NCBI GenBank assembly: GCA_017463155.1
Contig: JAFTPT010000038.1
Span: forward strand, 1-64,000
Length of the DNA: 64,000 nucleotides
From: Blautia sp.
Lineage (GTDB): Bacteria > Bacillota > Clostridia > Lachnospirales > Lachnospiraceae
Direction of reading: 5' to 3'
The notes under the pieces were generated by a model. The model saw only the letters and a program-made list of their open reading frames with translations. It was not told the origin of the DNA and did no database searches. Both the position numbers and the translations under genes were made by a program. Shown here piece by piece: positions 1 to 8,882 of this stretch; position 1 is the first letter of the stretch, and every line of letters begins with the position of its first letter.

Positions 1-180
1 CGTAGGGGCACTTGCAGTCGACGCCGGGGATCGCGAGCATAGTTTCATACGCGCAGGCCGCCTTGGATCACATAACTTTTCACATTCAAAAAGCCAGAGT
101 TTGATCCAAGGCTTGGCAGGAGCGTATGATAAACGACGGCGGAGCGATCCCAAGGAGACAAGCGTGTCCCGAGCAGCCAC
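1..180. ncRNA. candidate structured RNA, 6S-like rod
   Basis: Four nested complementary segments run along one axis: 5-14 with 159-170, 27-34 (GGGATCGC) with 144-151 (GCGATCCC), 45-52 (TCATACGC) with 122-129 (GCGTATGA), and 60-70 with 102-112 (CCTTGGATCA against TGATCCAAGG). Internal loops separate the stems, and one central bubble has 10 nt on one side and 14 nt on the other. This rod-with-bubble architecture resembles 6S RNA, and no plausible gene covers the stretch. The window edge cuts the locus, so the 5' end and the strand cannot be fixed. It could also be another structured RNA or a large terminator-like repeat. Identity is inference; the base pairing is seen directly. Confidence 0.4.
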
Positions 181-247
181 ATATCTCGTACTTCCCCCCA
201 AACGGTATGCAAGCGAACCCCATTTAATACGTTAAATTAGAATACAA

Positions 248-277
248 TTGACAATGATATTCGGCTTGAAATATAAT
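248..277 (+). promoter_or_regulatory. sigma-A promoter of the hydrolase-malQ operon
   Basis: The -35 box TTGACA lies at 248-253 and the -10 box TATAAT at 272-277, both perfect consensus hexamers with an 18-nt spacer. The first gene starts 33 nt downstream of the -10 box. Confidence 0.8.
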
Positions 278-309
278 TCTTAGTATAGATTTACATAAGG
301 AGACCAGTT

Positions 310-1239
310 ATGAGCGTGATCAAGGAGCTTTTTTTCCCGTCCGAAGTGGACAGCCTTTCGATTTCCGTGATGCAGGTTATTCCCGACAAGCAGGAGCCCC
401 GCGGGATCTTTCAGCTTGTCCACGGGATGTGCGAGCATAAGGAACGGTACCTGCCCTTTATGGAGTACCTGGCGGGTAAAGGTTATGTATGCGTGATCAA
501 TGACATCCGCGGCCATGGCAAGAGTGTAAAAGAGAAGGACGACCTGGGATACATGTACGGTGGAGGGGCTGAAGCGGTACTGGCCGATACAGACGCTGTA
601 AACCGGATGATCCGGGACGAATATCCGGGTCTTCCCCTGATTTTGTTCGGGCACAGCATGGGTGCGTTGATTGTCCGGGCGTATGCGTCGCAGCATGACG
701 ACAGAATCGATGGACTGATCATCTGCGGAACACCCGTTAATACGAATGCAAGGCCGGTCGGTGAAGGCATTGCCAATGTGGAGATGAAGCTGTATGGCCC
801 GAAACACAGAAGTGTGATCCTGACGGGCATGTCCATGGGAAGCTATGCGGCCAGATTCAAGGAAGAGAAGGATCCGCTGGCATGGCTCAGCGTGAATGAG
901 GAGAACAGGGCTGTCTATAAAGCGTCGGATCTGTGCGGCTTCCTTTTCACGGATGACGCGTTTCTGGCACTGTTCGGACTGATGAAGATCGCCTATGATA
1001 CAGGCAACTGGAGCTGTAAGAATCCGGCCCTGCCGGTCCTGTTCATCAGCGGAGCGGATGATCCCTGCATGGGCAATATCCGGAAGTTCAGCCAGGCAGT
1101 GAAGTCCATGCAGAAGGCGGGCTACAAGGATGTGCGCGGCAAGATCTACAAGGGAATGCGGCACGAAATACTGAATGAGACCGAAAATGACAAGGTATTT
1201 GCGGATATACTGAAATATATCCACAGCAAAGGAATGTAA
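310..1239 (+). CDS. alpha/beta hydrolase, serine aminopeptidase S33 / monoacylglycerol-lipase type
   Basis: A 309-residue cytoplasmic alpha/beta hydrolase. The nucleophile elbow GHSMG puts the catalytic serine at residue 116; the acid is likely in ISGADDPCMG near 245 and the histidine in GMRHEIL near 283. An N-terminal HGMCEHKERY segment (about 37-46) is typical of the lysophospholipase/monoacylglycerol lipase branch (Hydrolase_4). It probably cleaves an ester of a lipid or another small acyl compound; the substrate is unknown. The start ATG follows AAGGAGACCAGTT and a consensus promoter. malQ follows after 20 nt, so the two are probably co-transcribed. There is no signal peptide. Confidence 0.85.
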   Translation: MSVIKELFFPSEVDSLSISVMQVIPDKQEPRGIFQLVHGMCEHKERYLPFMEYLAGKGYVCVINDIRGHGKSVKEKDDLGYMYGGGAEAVLADTDAVNRMIRDEYPGLPLILFGHSMGALIVRAYASQHDDRIDGLIICGTPVNTNARPVGEGIANVEMKLYGPKHRSVILTGMSMGSYAARFKEEKDPLAWLSVNEENRAVYKASDLCGFLFTDDAFLALFGLMKIAYDTGNWSCKNPALPVLFISGADDPCMGNIRKFSQAVKSMQKAGYKDVRGKIYKGMRHEILNETENDKVFADILKYIHSKGM

Positions 1240-1259
1240 ACAGAACAGGAGAGCATGTT

Positions 1260-2741
1260 ATGAGAGCTAGTGGCGTTTTATTGCCGATTTCCAGCATTCC
1301 GTCCAATTACGGGATCGGATGCTTTTCAAAAGAAGCGTTTGCCTTTGTCGACCAGCTGGTACGCGGAGGCCAGAAATACTGGCAGATCCTGCCCCTCGGA
1401 CCGACGGGATACGGGGATTCCCCGTATCAGTCTTTTTCCACGTTTGCCGGAAATCCGTATTTTATCGATCTTGAGGTGTTTATCCGGGAAGGACTTCTGA
1501 CCGAATGGGACTGCCATTCCTGCGACTGGGGCGGAAGCGAAAGCTATGTCGATTACGAGAAGATCTATCAGTCCAGGTTCAAACTGCTCCGGATGGCTTT
1601 CTCGCGGTACAACGCAGACAATGATCCGGAATACGCGAAGTTTGTCGAGAAGAACGCATACTGGCTTCCGGATTACTGCCTCTTTATGGCCATCAAAAAC
1701 GAACAGGGCGGCTGCGGCTGGTGCGACTGGCCGGCAGATCTTAAGAACCGCCAGGCAAAGGCTCTTCGTGATGCCCGGAAACGGCTGGATGAGGAGATCC
1801 GGTTCTATGAATTCCAGCAGTACTGGTTTTTCAAGCAGTGGTGCTGGCTGAAGACCTATGCGAACAACTGCGGGATCAAGATCATCGGTGACGTACCGAT
1901 CTACGTGGCCTTTGACAGCGCGGACACCTGGTCCAATCCGAAGCTGTTTCAGTTTGACAAGGAGAACATGCCGAAGGCGGTGGCAGGATGTCCGCCGGAT
2001 GCTTTTTCCGCTACCGGGCAGCTGTGGGGAAATCCGGTCTATGACTGGAAATACCACAAGAGGACAGGGTATGACTGGTGGATCCGCCGGATGGCGCATT
2101 GCATGGAACTCTACGATGTGGTACGGATCGATCATTTCCGCGGCTTTGACGAATACTATGCGATCCCGTACGGTGACGAGACAGCGGAATACGGTACCTG
2201 GGAGAAAGGACCGGGCCTTGAACTGTTCCGGACGCTTCACGATAATATCGACGATCTGGCGGTCATCGCGGAGGACCTGGGACTTCTGACAGACAGCGTG
2301 CTGGATCTTGTCAGGGATACGGGTTATCCGGGAATGAAAGTCCTGCAGTTTGCCTTTGACGCGAGCTGGGACAGCACCTATCTGCCTCACAAATATGACC
2401 ATAACTGCATTGTGTATACAGGCACGCATGACAACGAAACGACCCGGGGCTGGTTTGAAAACCTGTCGGAGTATGACCGTAAGTTCGTGCAGGCCTATAC
2501 CTGCTGTAAAGACCAGCCGGTGGAGGAGTGCGTATGGGCACTCATCCGGACGGCGATCGCGAGTGTGGCGGATCTTTCCATCATCCCGATCCAGGATTAT
2601 CTGTGCCTGGGAAATGAAGCCAGGATGAATGCACCGGCCACATTCGGCTTTAACTGGAAATGGCGCCTCATGAAGGGACAGCTGACCGAGGATATCTTAG
2701 GCAGGATGCTCGCTCTGGCGCGTCTGTACGGAAGATATTGA
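1260..2741 (+). CDS. malQ: 4-alpha-glucanotransferase (amylomaltase)
   Basis: A GH77 enzyme of 493 residues, the usual bacterial length for the short type. It transfers alpha-1,4-glucan segments between maltodextrins, in cytoplasmic maltodextrin or glycogen turnover. Signatures are VRIDHFRGF near 288 with the nucleophile Asp, AEDLGLL near 340 with the acid/base Glu, and GTHDNETTRGW near 390 with the third carboxylate. The N-terminus has the family pattern ASGVLLPISSIPSNYGIG. An AGGAGA site lies 9 nt before the start. It sits between a hydrolase and a two-gene ABC exporter that starts only 6 nt after its stop, so one operon is likely, although the functional link to the exporter is unclear. 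No other glycogen gene is adjacent. Confidence 0.95.
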   Translation: MRASGVLLPISSIPSNYGIGCFSKEAFAFVDQLVRGGQKYWQILPLGPTGYGDSPYQSFSTFAGNPYFIDLEVFIREGLLTEWDCHSCDWGGSESYVDYEKIYQSRFKLLRMAFSRYNADNDPEYAKFVEKNAYWLPDYCLFMAIKNEQGGCGWCDWPADLKNRQAKALRDARKRLDEEIRFYEFQQYWFFKQWCWLKTYANNCGIKIIGDVPIYVAFDSADTWSNPKLFQFDKENMPKAVAGCPPDAFSATGQLWGNPVYDWKYHKRTGYDWWIRRMAHCMELYDVVRIDHFRGFDEYYAIPYGDETAEYGTWEKGPGLELFRTLHDNIDDLAVIAEDLGLLTDSVLDLVRDTGYPGMKVLQFAFDASWDSTYLPHKYDHNCIVYTGTHDNETTRGWFENLSEYDRKFVQAYTCCKDQPVEECVWALIRTAIASVADLSIIPIQDYLCLGNEARMNAPATFGFNWKWRLMKGQLTEDILGRMLALARLYGRY

Positions 2742-2747
2742 TAAGAC

Positions 2748-4481
2748 ATGAGACGTTTGCTTCATTATCTGGAGGGATATCGGAAGGAAGCGATCCTCGC
2801 ACCTCTGTTTAAAATGCTGGAGGCTTCCTTTGAACTGTTTGTTCCCCTGGTGGTGGCCGGGATCATCGACCACGGCATCATGGGGATCGATATCGGATAT
2901 ATCTGGCGGATGTGCGCCGTTATGGTGGCTTTGGGCGTGATCGGGCTTGCCTGTTCACTGACAGCCCAGTATTTTTCCGCGAAAGCGGCCATGGGCTTCG
3001 GAACCGCGCTCCGGCAGGATCTGTTCAGGCATATCAACACGCTGTCCTACAGCGAACTGGACAAGATCGGGACCGCGACGCTGGTGACCCGGATCACGAC
3101 CGACATCAATCAGACACAGTCCGGAGTCAACCTGATGCTGCGGCTGTTCCTGCGTTCCCCGTTCATCGTCGTCGGAGCGGTCATCATGGCTTTTACCATC
3201 AGCGTGCGGATCGCGATCGTGTTCGTGGTGGCTGTACCGCTGATCTCCCTTGTGATCTTCCTGATCATGAAGGCCACGGTCCCTGTGTACAGGGACGTAC
3301 AGAATGAACTGGATCATATCTCGCTGATCACGCGCGAGAACCATACGGGTGTAAGGGTGATCCGGGCGTTCCGGCGTCAGAAGAAGGAACAGGAGGATTT
3401 CGAGAAAGCCAACCATGTATATACGCATACACAGGTCCTGGCAGGGAGGATCTCCGCTCTGCAGAATCCGATGACCTGTGTCATCATGAACTTTGCGATC
3501 ATCGCGATCCTCTGGCTTGGAGCCGGGCAGGTGGATACGGGGATCATCACCCAGGGAGAAGTCGTTGCACTGGTCAACTACATGAACCAGATCCTGCTGG
3601 CGCTGCTTGCGCTGGCCAATCTGATCGTGACGGTGACAAAGGCGATGGCTTCCTATGCGCGCCTGAACGAAGTATTTGATACAAAGAGTACGCTTACGGA
3701 GCCGGATACTCCGGCAGAGGGAAGCAGCGAAAATCCTTTCCGTGTCGAATTCAGGGATGTCGCGTTCACCTACGTCGGCGCTTCGGCCCCGTCTCTTTCG
3801 CATATCAGCTTTACAGCCGCGCCGGGGGAGACCATCGGTATCATCGGAGGTACCGGAGACGGAAAGACCACTCTCGTGAATCTGATCCCCCGGTTTTATG
3901 ACGTTTCAGACGGCTGTGTGCTGGTGGACGGACAGGATGTGCGGGCGTTCTCCTTTGCGGATCTGCGGGGAAGGATCGGCGTCGTTCCACAGCATGCGAT
4001 GCTCTTCAAGGGAACGCTCCGTGAAAACATGCGCTGGGGAAAAGAAGACGCTGATGATGAAGAGATCAGAAAGGCGCTCTCCATCGCTCAGGCGCTTGAT
4101 TTCGTGGAAGAAAAAGCGGAAAAGCTTGATACCATGGTAAGCCAGGGAGGGACAAACCTGTCCGGCGGCCAGCGGCAGCGGCTGACGATCGCGAGAGCGT
4201 TGGTCGGAAGGCCGGAGATCCTGATCATGGACGACAGTGCTTCCGCACTGGATTTTGCTACGGATGCCGCCCTTCGAAGCGCGATCCGGACAGAGACAAA
4301 AGGGATGACGGTGTTTATCGTTTCACAGCGGGTCGCCTCGATCCGCCACGCAGACCGGATCCTGGTGCTGGACGACGGGGAGATGGTCGGCATGGGGACA
4401 CATGAGGAACTGTTTGCCGGCTGTGAGGCCTACCGCGAGCTTTGCCTGTCCCAGCTGTCGGAGCAGGAGGTGGGTCGATGA
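2748..4481 (+). CDS. ABC exporter half-transporter, degenerate-site subunit
   Basis: A 577-residue fusion of a six-helix exporter domain (about 1-315) and an ATPase domain. Walker A reads GGTGDGKTT near 367, the signature is LSGGQRQR near 471, and Walker B ends in MDDSASALD near 493. The usual catalytic Glu after Walker B is therefore Asp, as in the degenerate site of heterodimeric exporters such as TM287/288. Its partner overlaps it by 4 nt (ATGA), which suggests translational coupling and a 1:1 heterodimer in the membrane. The substrate (drug, lipid or peptide) cannot be told. The ribosome binding site is weak, so translation is probably coupled to malQ, which ends 6 nt upstream. Confidence 0.9.
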   Translation: MRRLLHYLEGYRKEAILAPLFKMLEASFELFVPLVVAGIIDHGIMGIDIGYIWRMCAVMVALGVIGLACSLTAQYFSAKAAMGFGTALRQDLFRHINTLSYSELDKIGTATLVTRITTDINQTQSGVNLMLRLFLRSPFIVVGAVIMAFTISVRIAIVFVVAVPLISLVIFLIMKATVPVYRDVQNELDHISLITRENHTGVRVIRAFRRQKKEQEDFEKANHVYTHTQVLAGRISALQNPMTCVIMNFAIIAILWLGAGQVDTGIITQGEVVALVNYMNQILLALLALANLIVTVTKAMASYARLNEVFDTKSTLTEPDTPAEGSSENPFRVEFRDVAFTYVGASAPSLSHISFTAAPGETIGIIGGTGDGKTTLVNLIPRFYDVSDGCVLVDGQDVRAFSFADLRGRIGVVPQHAMLFKGTLRENMRWGKEDADDEEIRKALSIAQALDFVEEKAEKLDTMVSQGGTNLSGGQRQRLTIARALVGRPEILIMDDSASALDFATDAALRSAIRTETKGMTVFIVSQRVASIRHADRILVLDDGEMVGMGTHEELFAGCEAYRELCLSQLSEQEVGR

Positions 4482-6220
4482 GAAAGCATAAGGATCTGCT
4501 TTTGCGGGTATTCCGCTATGTGAAGCCGTATCACGGCAGGCTGCTTATGATGCTCCTTCTCTCTGTCGTCACGGTGGCATGTACCTTGTATACGCCTGTC
4601 CTGATCGGGAGGGCAGTGGATACGATCGTCGGGGAGGAACTGGTCTTTTATGTAAGACTGCTGGAGATCCTCGGGACGATCGGCATTGTGGTCATAGTGA
4701 CGGCGGCAAGCCAGTGGCTGATGAGCCTGCTGGTCAACAAAGTAACCTACCGGATCGTGGAGGATATAAGGCTGCAGGCCTTCGCGCATCTTGAGAAGGT
4801 GCCTGTGTCTTATATGGACCGGAACCAGCCGGGCGACATCATCAGCCGGATCGTGACGGATGTGAGCCAGTTTTCGGACGGACTCCTGATGGGCTTTACC
4901 CAGCTGTTTACGGGCATACTGACGATCCTCGGAACGATCTTCTTCATGCTGGCGATCAACTACAGGATCGCTTTCCTCGTGATCGTTCTGACACCGCTGT
5001 CGCTTCTGGTGGCCGGCTTTATTGCCGGCCGGACGTTCCGGATGTTCCAGGAACAATCGGAAAAACGGGCGGAGATGACCTCCCTCGTGGAGGAACTGGT
5101 GGGCAGCCAGAAGGTAGTGCAGGCCTTCTCCTACGAGGAAAGAGGGCAGGAACGATTCGACAAGCTGAACAGGGAACTGCAGTCCTGCGGCGTACGGGCT
5201 TTGTTCTTCAGCTCCATAACAAATCCGTCCACCCGTTTTGTCAATGGCCTTGTGTATACCTGCGTCTGCATCTTCGGGGCCTTTTCAGTCATCGCCGGGC
5301 GGATGTCCGTCGGCCAGCTGACGAGCTTTTTAAGCTATGCGAACCAGTATACGAAGCCTTTTAATGAGATCTCGGGTGTGGCCGCGGAGCTGGAGAATGC
5401 GCTCGCCTGTGCGAAACGGATGTTTGATTTTATGGACGAGCCGGAGGAGGATCCGGATCCGGAAGACGCCTGTGCCGATTTCCAGGCGGACGGATCTGTA
5501 AAGATCGAAAATGTTTCATTTTCCTACCGGAAGGATGCAAAGCTTTTACAGGATATAACCATTGACGTAAAGCCCGGCCAGCGGATCGCGATCGTGGGAC
5601 CGACCGGCTGCGGCAAGACGACGATGATCAATCTGCTCATGCGCTTCTATGATGTGGACAAAGGACGCATTCTGGTAAGCCGGAAGCCTGTACAGGAGTA
5701 CACCCGTGACGGACTCAGGGAAAACTTTGGCATGGTACTCCAGGATACCTGGCTGAAGGCAGGGACGATCCGGGAGAATATCGCATACGGAAAGCCGGAT
5801 GCCACGCAGGAAGAGGTCGAAAATGCCGCCAGACAGGCACATGCCCATGGCTTTATCCGGAGGATGCCGGAGGGATATGATACGCTGATCAGCGAGGACG
5901 GAGGGAATATCTCCCAGGGCCAGCGTCAGCTGCTCTGTATTGCACGGGTCATGCTGCTGAAGCCGGCCATGCTGATCCTGGACGAGGCGACGTCTTCCAT
6001 CGATACCAGAACGGAGATCCGTGTCCAGAAGGCCTTTGCCGAACTGATGGAAGGGAGGACCAGCTTTATCGTGGCGCACCGGCTGTCCACCATCAAGGAG
6101 GCGGATTTGATTCTTGTCATGAAAGATGGTAATATAATAGAACAGGGGAAACATGAGGACCTGCTGGCAAAGGGCGGCTTTTACGCGAAGCTGTACAACA
6201 GCCAGTTTGCAGTGCAGTAG
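4478..6220 (+). CDS. ABC exporter half-transporter, canonical-site subunit
   Basis: A 580-residue half-transporter with a six-helix domain followed by an ATPase. Walker A is GPTGCGKTT near 374, the signature is the variant ISQGQRQ near 477, and Walker B is LILDEATSSID near 499 with an intact catalytic Glu. Together with the upstream subunit (normal signature, no catalytic Glu) this is the arrangement known from heterodimeric multidrug-type exporters. The start chosen is the ATG that overlaps the upstream stop, with GCAGGAGG directly before it. An in-frame start 12 codons upstream lacks such a site. A small membrane protein gene follows after 15 nt and may be part of the same transcript. Confidence 0.9.
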   Translation: MRKHKDLLLRVFRYVKPYHGRLLMMLLLSVVTVACTLYTPVLIGRAVDTIVGEELVFYVRLLEILGTIGIVVIVTAASQWLMSLLVNKVTYRIVEDIRLQAFAHLEKVPVSYMDRNQPGDIISRIVTDVSQFSDGLLMGFTQLFTGILTILGTIFFMLAINYRIAFLVIVLTPLSLLVAGFIAGRTFRMFQEQSEKRAEMTSLVEELVGSQKVVQAFSYEERGQERFDKLNRELQSCGVRALFFSSITNPSTRFVNGLVYTCVCIFGAFSVIAGRMSVGQLTSFLSYANQYTKPFNEISGVAAELENALACAKRMFDFMDEPEEDPDPEDACADFQADGSVKIENVSFSYRKDAKLLQDITIDVKPGQRIAIVGPTGCGKTTMINLLMRFYDVDKGRILVSRKPVQEYTRDGLRENFGMVLQDTWLKAGTIRENIAYGKPDATQEEVENAARQAHAHGFIRRMPEGYDTLISEDGGNISQGQRQLLCIARVMLLKPAMLILDEATSSIDTRTEIRVQKAFAELMEGRTSFIVAHRLSTIKEADLILVMKDGNIIEQGKHEDLLAKGGFYAKLYNSQFAVQ

Positions 6221-6235
6221 GGGGCTGAGACAAAT

Positions 6236-6751
6236 ATGGAAGAAAACAAGAACCTGATGGATGAACCGGAGCAGGAAACGAACGTTCAGACGGAAGAGGA
6301 TCTGCCGGAGACAGACGAAACAATGGAGCAGCCAAGAGAGCCGGGGCTTGTCGGCTGGATGAACAGTGTTCCGAGGAGAAGCTGCATCCTGTTTCTGGTG
6401 GCCGGACTTTATGTGGCTTACATGGGCTACCAGCTCTGCTCGAATGTACTCAAAGGAGAAGAAGGCGCAAGTCCGGTCTTCTTTGTCGTGGGAGCAGCCT
6501 TTATCCTGATCGGCGTCTTTCTCGCTTTTGTCGGAGGAAGGGGCATGATCCGGGAGGACAACCTGCGGAAACAGCAGCAGAAGGAAGAAGAGGAGAAGGC
6601 GGCGGCCGAGAGGGAAACGGCCGAATCATCCGAAATGTCGATCGCCCAGAGGGCGAAGCTTACCGAGCGGATCTTGGACGACCTGCCGGAGGAAACGGCG
6701 GCCGGTACGGATGCAGAAGCGGCAGAAGATACACAAGGGGAGAATATCTGA
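6236..6751 (+). CDS. hypothetical membrane protein, acidic N-terminus
   Basis: A 171-residue protein of unknown function. Residues 1-40 are strongly acidic; two hydrophobic segments follow at about 45-62 and 78-98, then a charged tail rich in Glu, Lys and Ala with a probable coiled coil (about 103-140). The stop overlaps the next start by one base (TGATG), coupling it to the D,D-carboxypeptidase gene, so a role at the cell envelope is likely by context only. No recognised domain is visible. Confidence 0.7.
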   Translation: MEENKNLMDEPEQETNVQTEEDLPETDETMEQPREPGLVGWMNSVPRRSCILFLVAGLYVAYMGYQLCSNVLKGEEGASPVFFVVGAAFILIGVFLAFVGGRGMIREDNLRKQQQKEEEEKAAAERETAESSEMSIAQRAKLTERILDDLPEETAAGTDAEAAEDTQGENI

Positions 6752-8277
6752 TGCATCAGAACCAGAAAAGGGGTTTCACGAAACGGAATAACTGGATCAA
6801 AAATGCCGGCATTCTCGTGTTGCTGCTTGCGGTTTTGTTCCTGGTACCGGCATTTCCTGCCGCTGCACGTGCCGCGGTCAGCCTGAAGAATGTTCCGACG
6901 ATCAGCGGCGGCAGCTTTGTCCACAACAAGGACGGCTACTGGTACTACAAGCAGAAGAACGGGAAATATCTGAAGAGCACGCTGGCCGGCATCGGGGGAA
7001 AGACCTACTACTTTGACAGCAAAAAGCGGCGCAAGTACGGCATGCAGACCATCGGCAAAAACACTTACTATTTCGGGAAGAACGCCGAAGGCTTCATGCA
7101 CAAAAATGTCTGGGTCACCAAATCCGCCCGCGAGGTATATTATTTCAGCTCCACGGGAGCCATGCTGAAGGGCAGATGGATCAACTCCAAGGGAAAGCTG
7201 TACTACCTGAACAGCAGCGGAAAACGCTGCTATGGCATGATCACGGTTAAAGGTAAGAAATACTACCTGGGCACGTACAAGGAAGGGTATCTTTACAAAA
7301 ACAAATTCATCAAGTACAACGGAAACTGGTACTTCAGTGACAAGGACGGCGTGATCGCCACGGGAATGGTCGTGATCGCTTCCGACGGCACGGTATCAGA
7401 CGCGGACAGCGGAAGTGCCGGAAGTCTGTATTATTTTGACGAGAAGGGCGCGGCCGTTTCAGGAACCAAGGTTATCGGGGACGTCCGTTATACCATGAGC
7501 GAGAAGGGGGCGGTCATGTCCTCGGGAGCCGTCCTTTCGATCAACTCGGACTGCGCGATCCTCGTCAATGCCGCCAACGGAAAAGCCGTCTACGCCAAGA
7601 ATGAAAAGATGCCCCACGCGAATGCCAGCACGACCAAGATCCTGACCGCGGTCATTGCGGAGCAGAAATGTGCCATGAATGAGGTCGTGGCCATCTCCAA
7701 AAATGCGGCCAGCCAGGAGCCGACAAAGCTTTACGCCAAAGCCGGGGAGCATTTTTCCATGGAGGATATGATCTATGCGCTTTTGATCCCCTCCAGCAAC
7801 GACGTGGCTGTGGCGATCGCCGAGCATGTGAGCAAGTCCACGGCGGCCTTTCTCAAGCTGATGAACCACAAGGCGGAGGTGATCGGCTGTACCAGCACGC
7901 ATTTTGCCACGCCGAACGGGTTGGACGCCGGCCTGAATCACTATACGACGGCGGAGGATCTGGCAAAGATCGCGGTCTATGCCTACAAAAAATGCCCTGT
8001 GCTCCGTAAGGTCATCAAGACAAAGACCAAAACGATCAAGAGCAAGGAAGGGAATACCTATTCCTTCAATTCGACCAACTCTCTGCTGAATGTGGGGATG
8101 AAGGGCGTCGTCGGCATGAAGACGGGCTACACACGAAAAGCCGGACACTGTTTTGTGGGCGTCGTCAAGACCAAAAAAGGAAGCACCTATGTTTCCGTAG
8201 TCCTCGGCGGATCGACAGGCTCGGAACGATGGGAGGATTCAGAGACACTTTTAAGCTACGCCTACAATAATCTGTAA
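6751..8277 (+). CDS. D-alanyl-D-alanine carboxypeptidase with N-terminal wall-binding repeats
   Basis: A 508-residue secreted or membrane-tethered protein. Residues 1-14 are basic, and a hydrophobic helix (about 15-38, LVLLLAVLFLVPAF-like) ends in Ala-rich sequence that may be a signal peptidase site. Residues 55-245 hold about eight aromatic repeats of the choline/glucan-binding type (WYYKQ, TYYFD, LYYLN, WYFSD). The C-terminal half is a peptidase S11 domain: SxxK as STTK near 293, SxN as SSN near 348, and KTG at about 456. It trims the terminal D-Ala of muropeptides outside the cell. Placing the binding repeats before the enzyme domain is less common than the plain DacA/DacF layout and suggests anchoring to a wall polymer. 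Confidence 0.92.
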   Translation: MHQNQKRGFTKRNNWIKNAGILVLLLAVLFLVPAFPAAARAAVSLKNVPTISGGSFVHNKDGYWYYKQKNGKYLKSTLAGIGGKTYYFDSKKRRKYGMQTIGKNTYYFGKNAEGFMHKNVWVTKSAREVYYFSSTGAMLKGRWINSKGKLYYLNSSGKRCYGMITVKGKKYYLGTYKEGYLYKNKFIKYNGNWYFSDKDGVIATGMVVIASDGTVSDADSGSAGSLYYFDEKGAAVSGTKVIGDVRYTMSEKGAVMSSGAVLSINSDCAILVNAANGKAVYAKNEKMPHANASTTKILTAVIAEQKCAMNEVVAISKNAASQEPTKLYAKAGEHFSMEDMIYALLIPSSNDVAVAIAEHVSKSTAAFLKLMNHKAEVIGCTSTHFATPNGLDAGLNHYTTAEDLAKIAVYAYKKCPVLRKVIKTKTKTIKSKEGNTYSFNSTNSLLNVGMKGVVGMKTGYTRKAGHCFVGVVKTKKGSTYVSVVLGGSTGSERWEDSETLLSYAYNNL

Positions 8278-8309
8278 ATAATACAGCCGGCTCATCTGCC
8301 GGATGCAGC

Positions 8310-8345
8310 AGAACAGGGCTTCCCCGAAAGGGGAAGCCCTGTTCT
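8310..8345. terminator. perfect 16-bp hairpin between convergent genes
   Basis: AGAACAGGGCTTCCCC, a GAAA tetraloop and the exact complement form a 16-bp stem. It lies between the carboxypeptidase and the convergent ferredoxin gene and probably ends both transcripts. There is no T-run on either side, so it may instead protect 3' ends. Confidence 0.65.
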
Positions 8346-8361
8346 GTGTAAGAAGGCCGGA

Positions 8362-8757
8362 TCAGCCGTTGGAGACCTCGATGATCTCCATCGGACATGC
8401 CGCTGCGCATTTTCCGCAGACAATGCACTTGAAGGCGGTCGGAGAGCCTTCCGGTTTGCGCATCAGGTGGAACGGACATGCCTCAACGCACTCACCGCAG
8501 CCGTTGCAGAGCTTTTTGTTGACCATGTATACGCCCTGCTTATTCTGGATGATGGCGTTGTTCGGACATGCCTCCGCGCATTCACCGCACTGGACGCAGA
8601 CCAGAGGCCTGGTCTTGTCGTTGGCTTTTTTCTTGGGGATGATGGAGAGAGCGGCCAGCTCCGTATCATTCGTCTTGAAATAGGTCTCCGCACAGGCAAG
8701 CGTGCAGGCGAGACAGTTCATACAATCTATATCTCTGTTGACTTTCAGTCTTTTCAT
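8362..8757 (-). CDS. polyferredoxin-type 4Fe-4S protein
   Basis: A 131-residue electron carrier with 16 cysteines in four CxxCxxCxxxC clusters: CMNCLACTLAC near the start, CVQCGECAEAC, CNGCGECVEAC and CIVCGKCAAAC. This can hold up to four [4Fe-4S] centres, as in HydN/CooF/HycB-like subunits that serve CO dehydrogenase, formate dehydrogenase or aldehyde oxidoreductases. No such partner enzyme lies beside it. The start is the ATG with AGGAGG 7 nt upstream; an in-frame ATG seven codons earlier would place that site inside the gene. The many cysteines point to an anaerobic, oxygen-sensitive redox role in the cytoplasm. Confidence 0.88.
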   Translation of the reverse strand: MKRLKVNRDIDCMNCLACTLACAETYFKTNDTELAALSIIPKKKANDKTRPLVCVQCGECAEACPNNAIIQNKQGVYMVNKKLCNGCGECVEACPFHLMRKPEGSPTAFKCIVCGKCAAACPMEIIEVSNG

Positions 8758-8882
8758 CGGATTCCCTCCTGTAATCATTCTGCATATGATTCCCGGATCT
8801 CACGATAAGATCATCCGGTAAGATCCACGATGGATTGGATCAGTTATCTGCTGGATCAGCTTTCGGTGAAGTACGTGATCTA

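Noticed and set aside
2-229. An open frame of about 75 codons at the window start
   Set aside because: It has no start, runs over long inverted repeats and gives no recognisable protein; the structured-RNA reading fits better.
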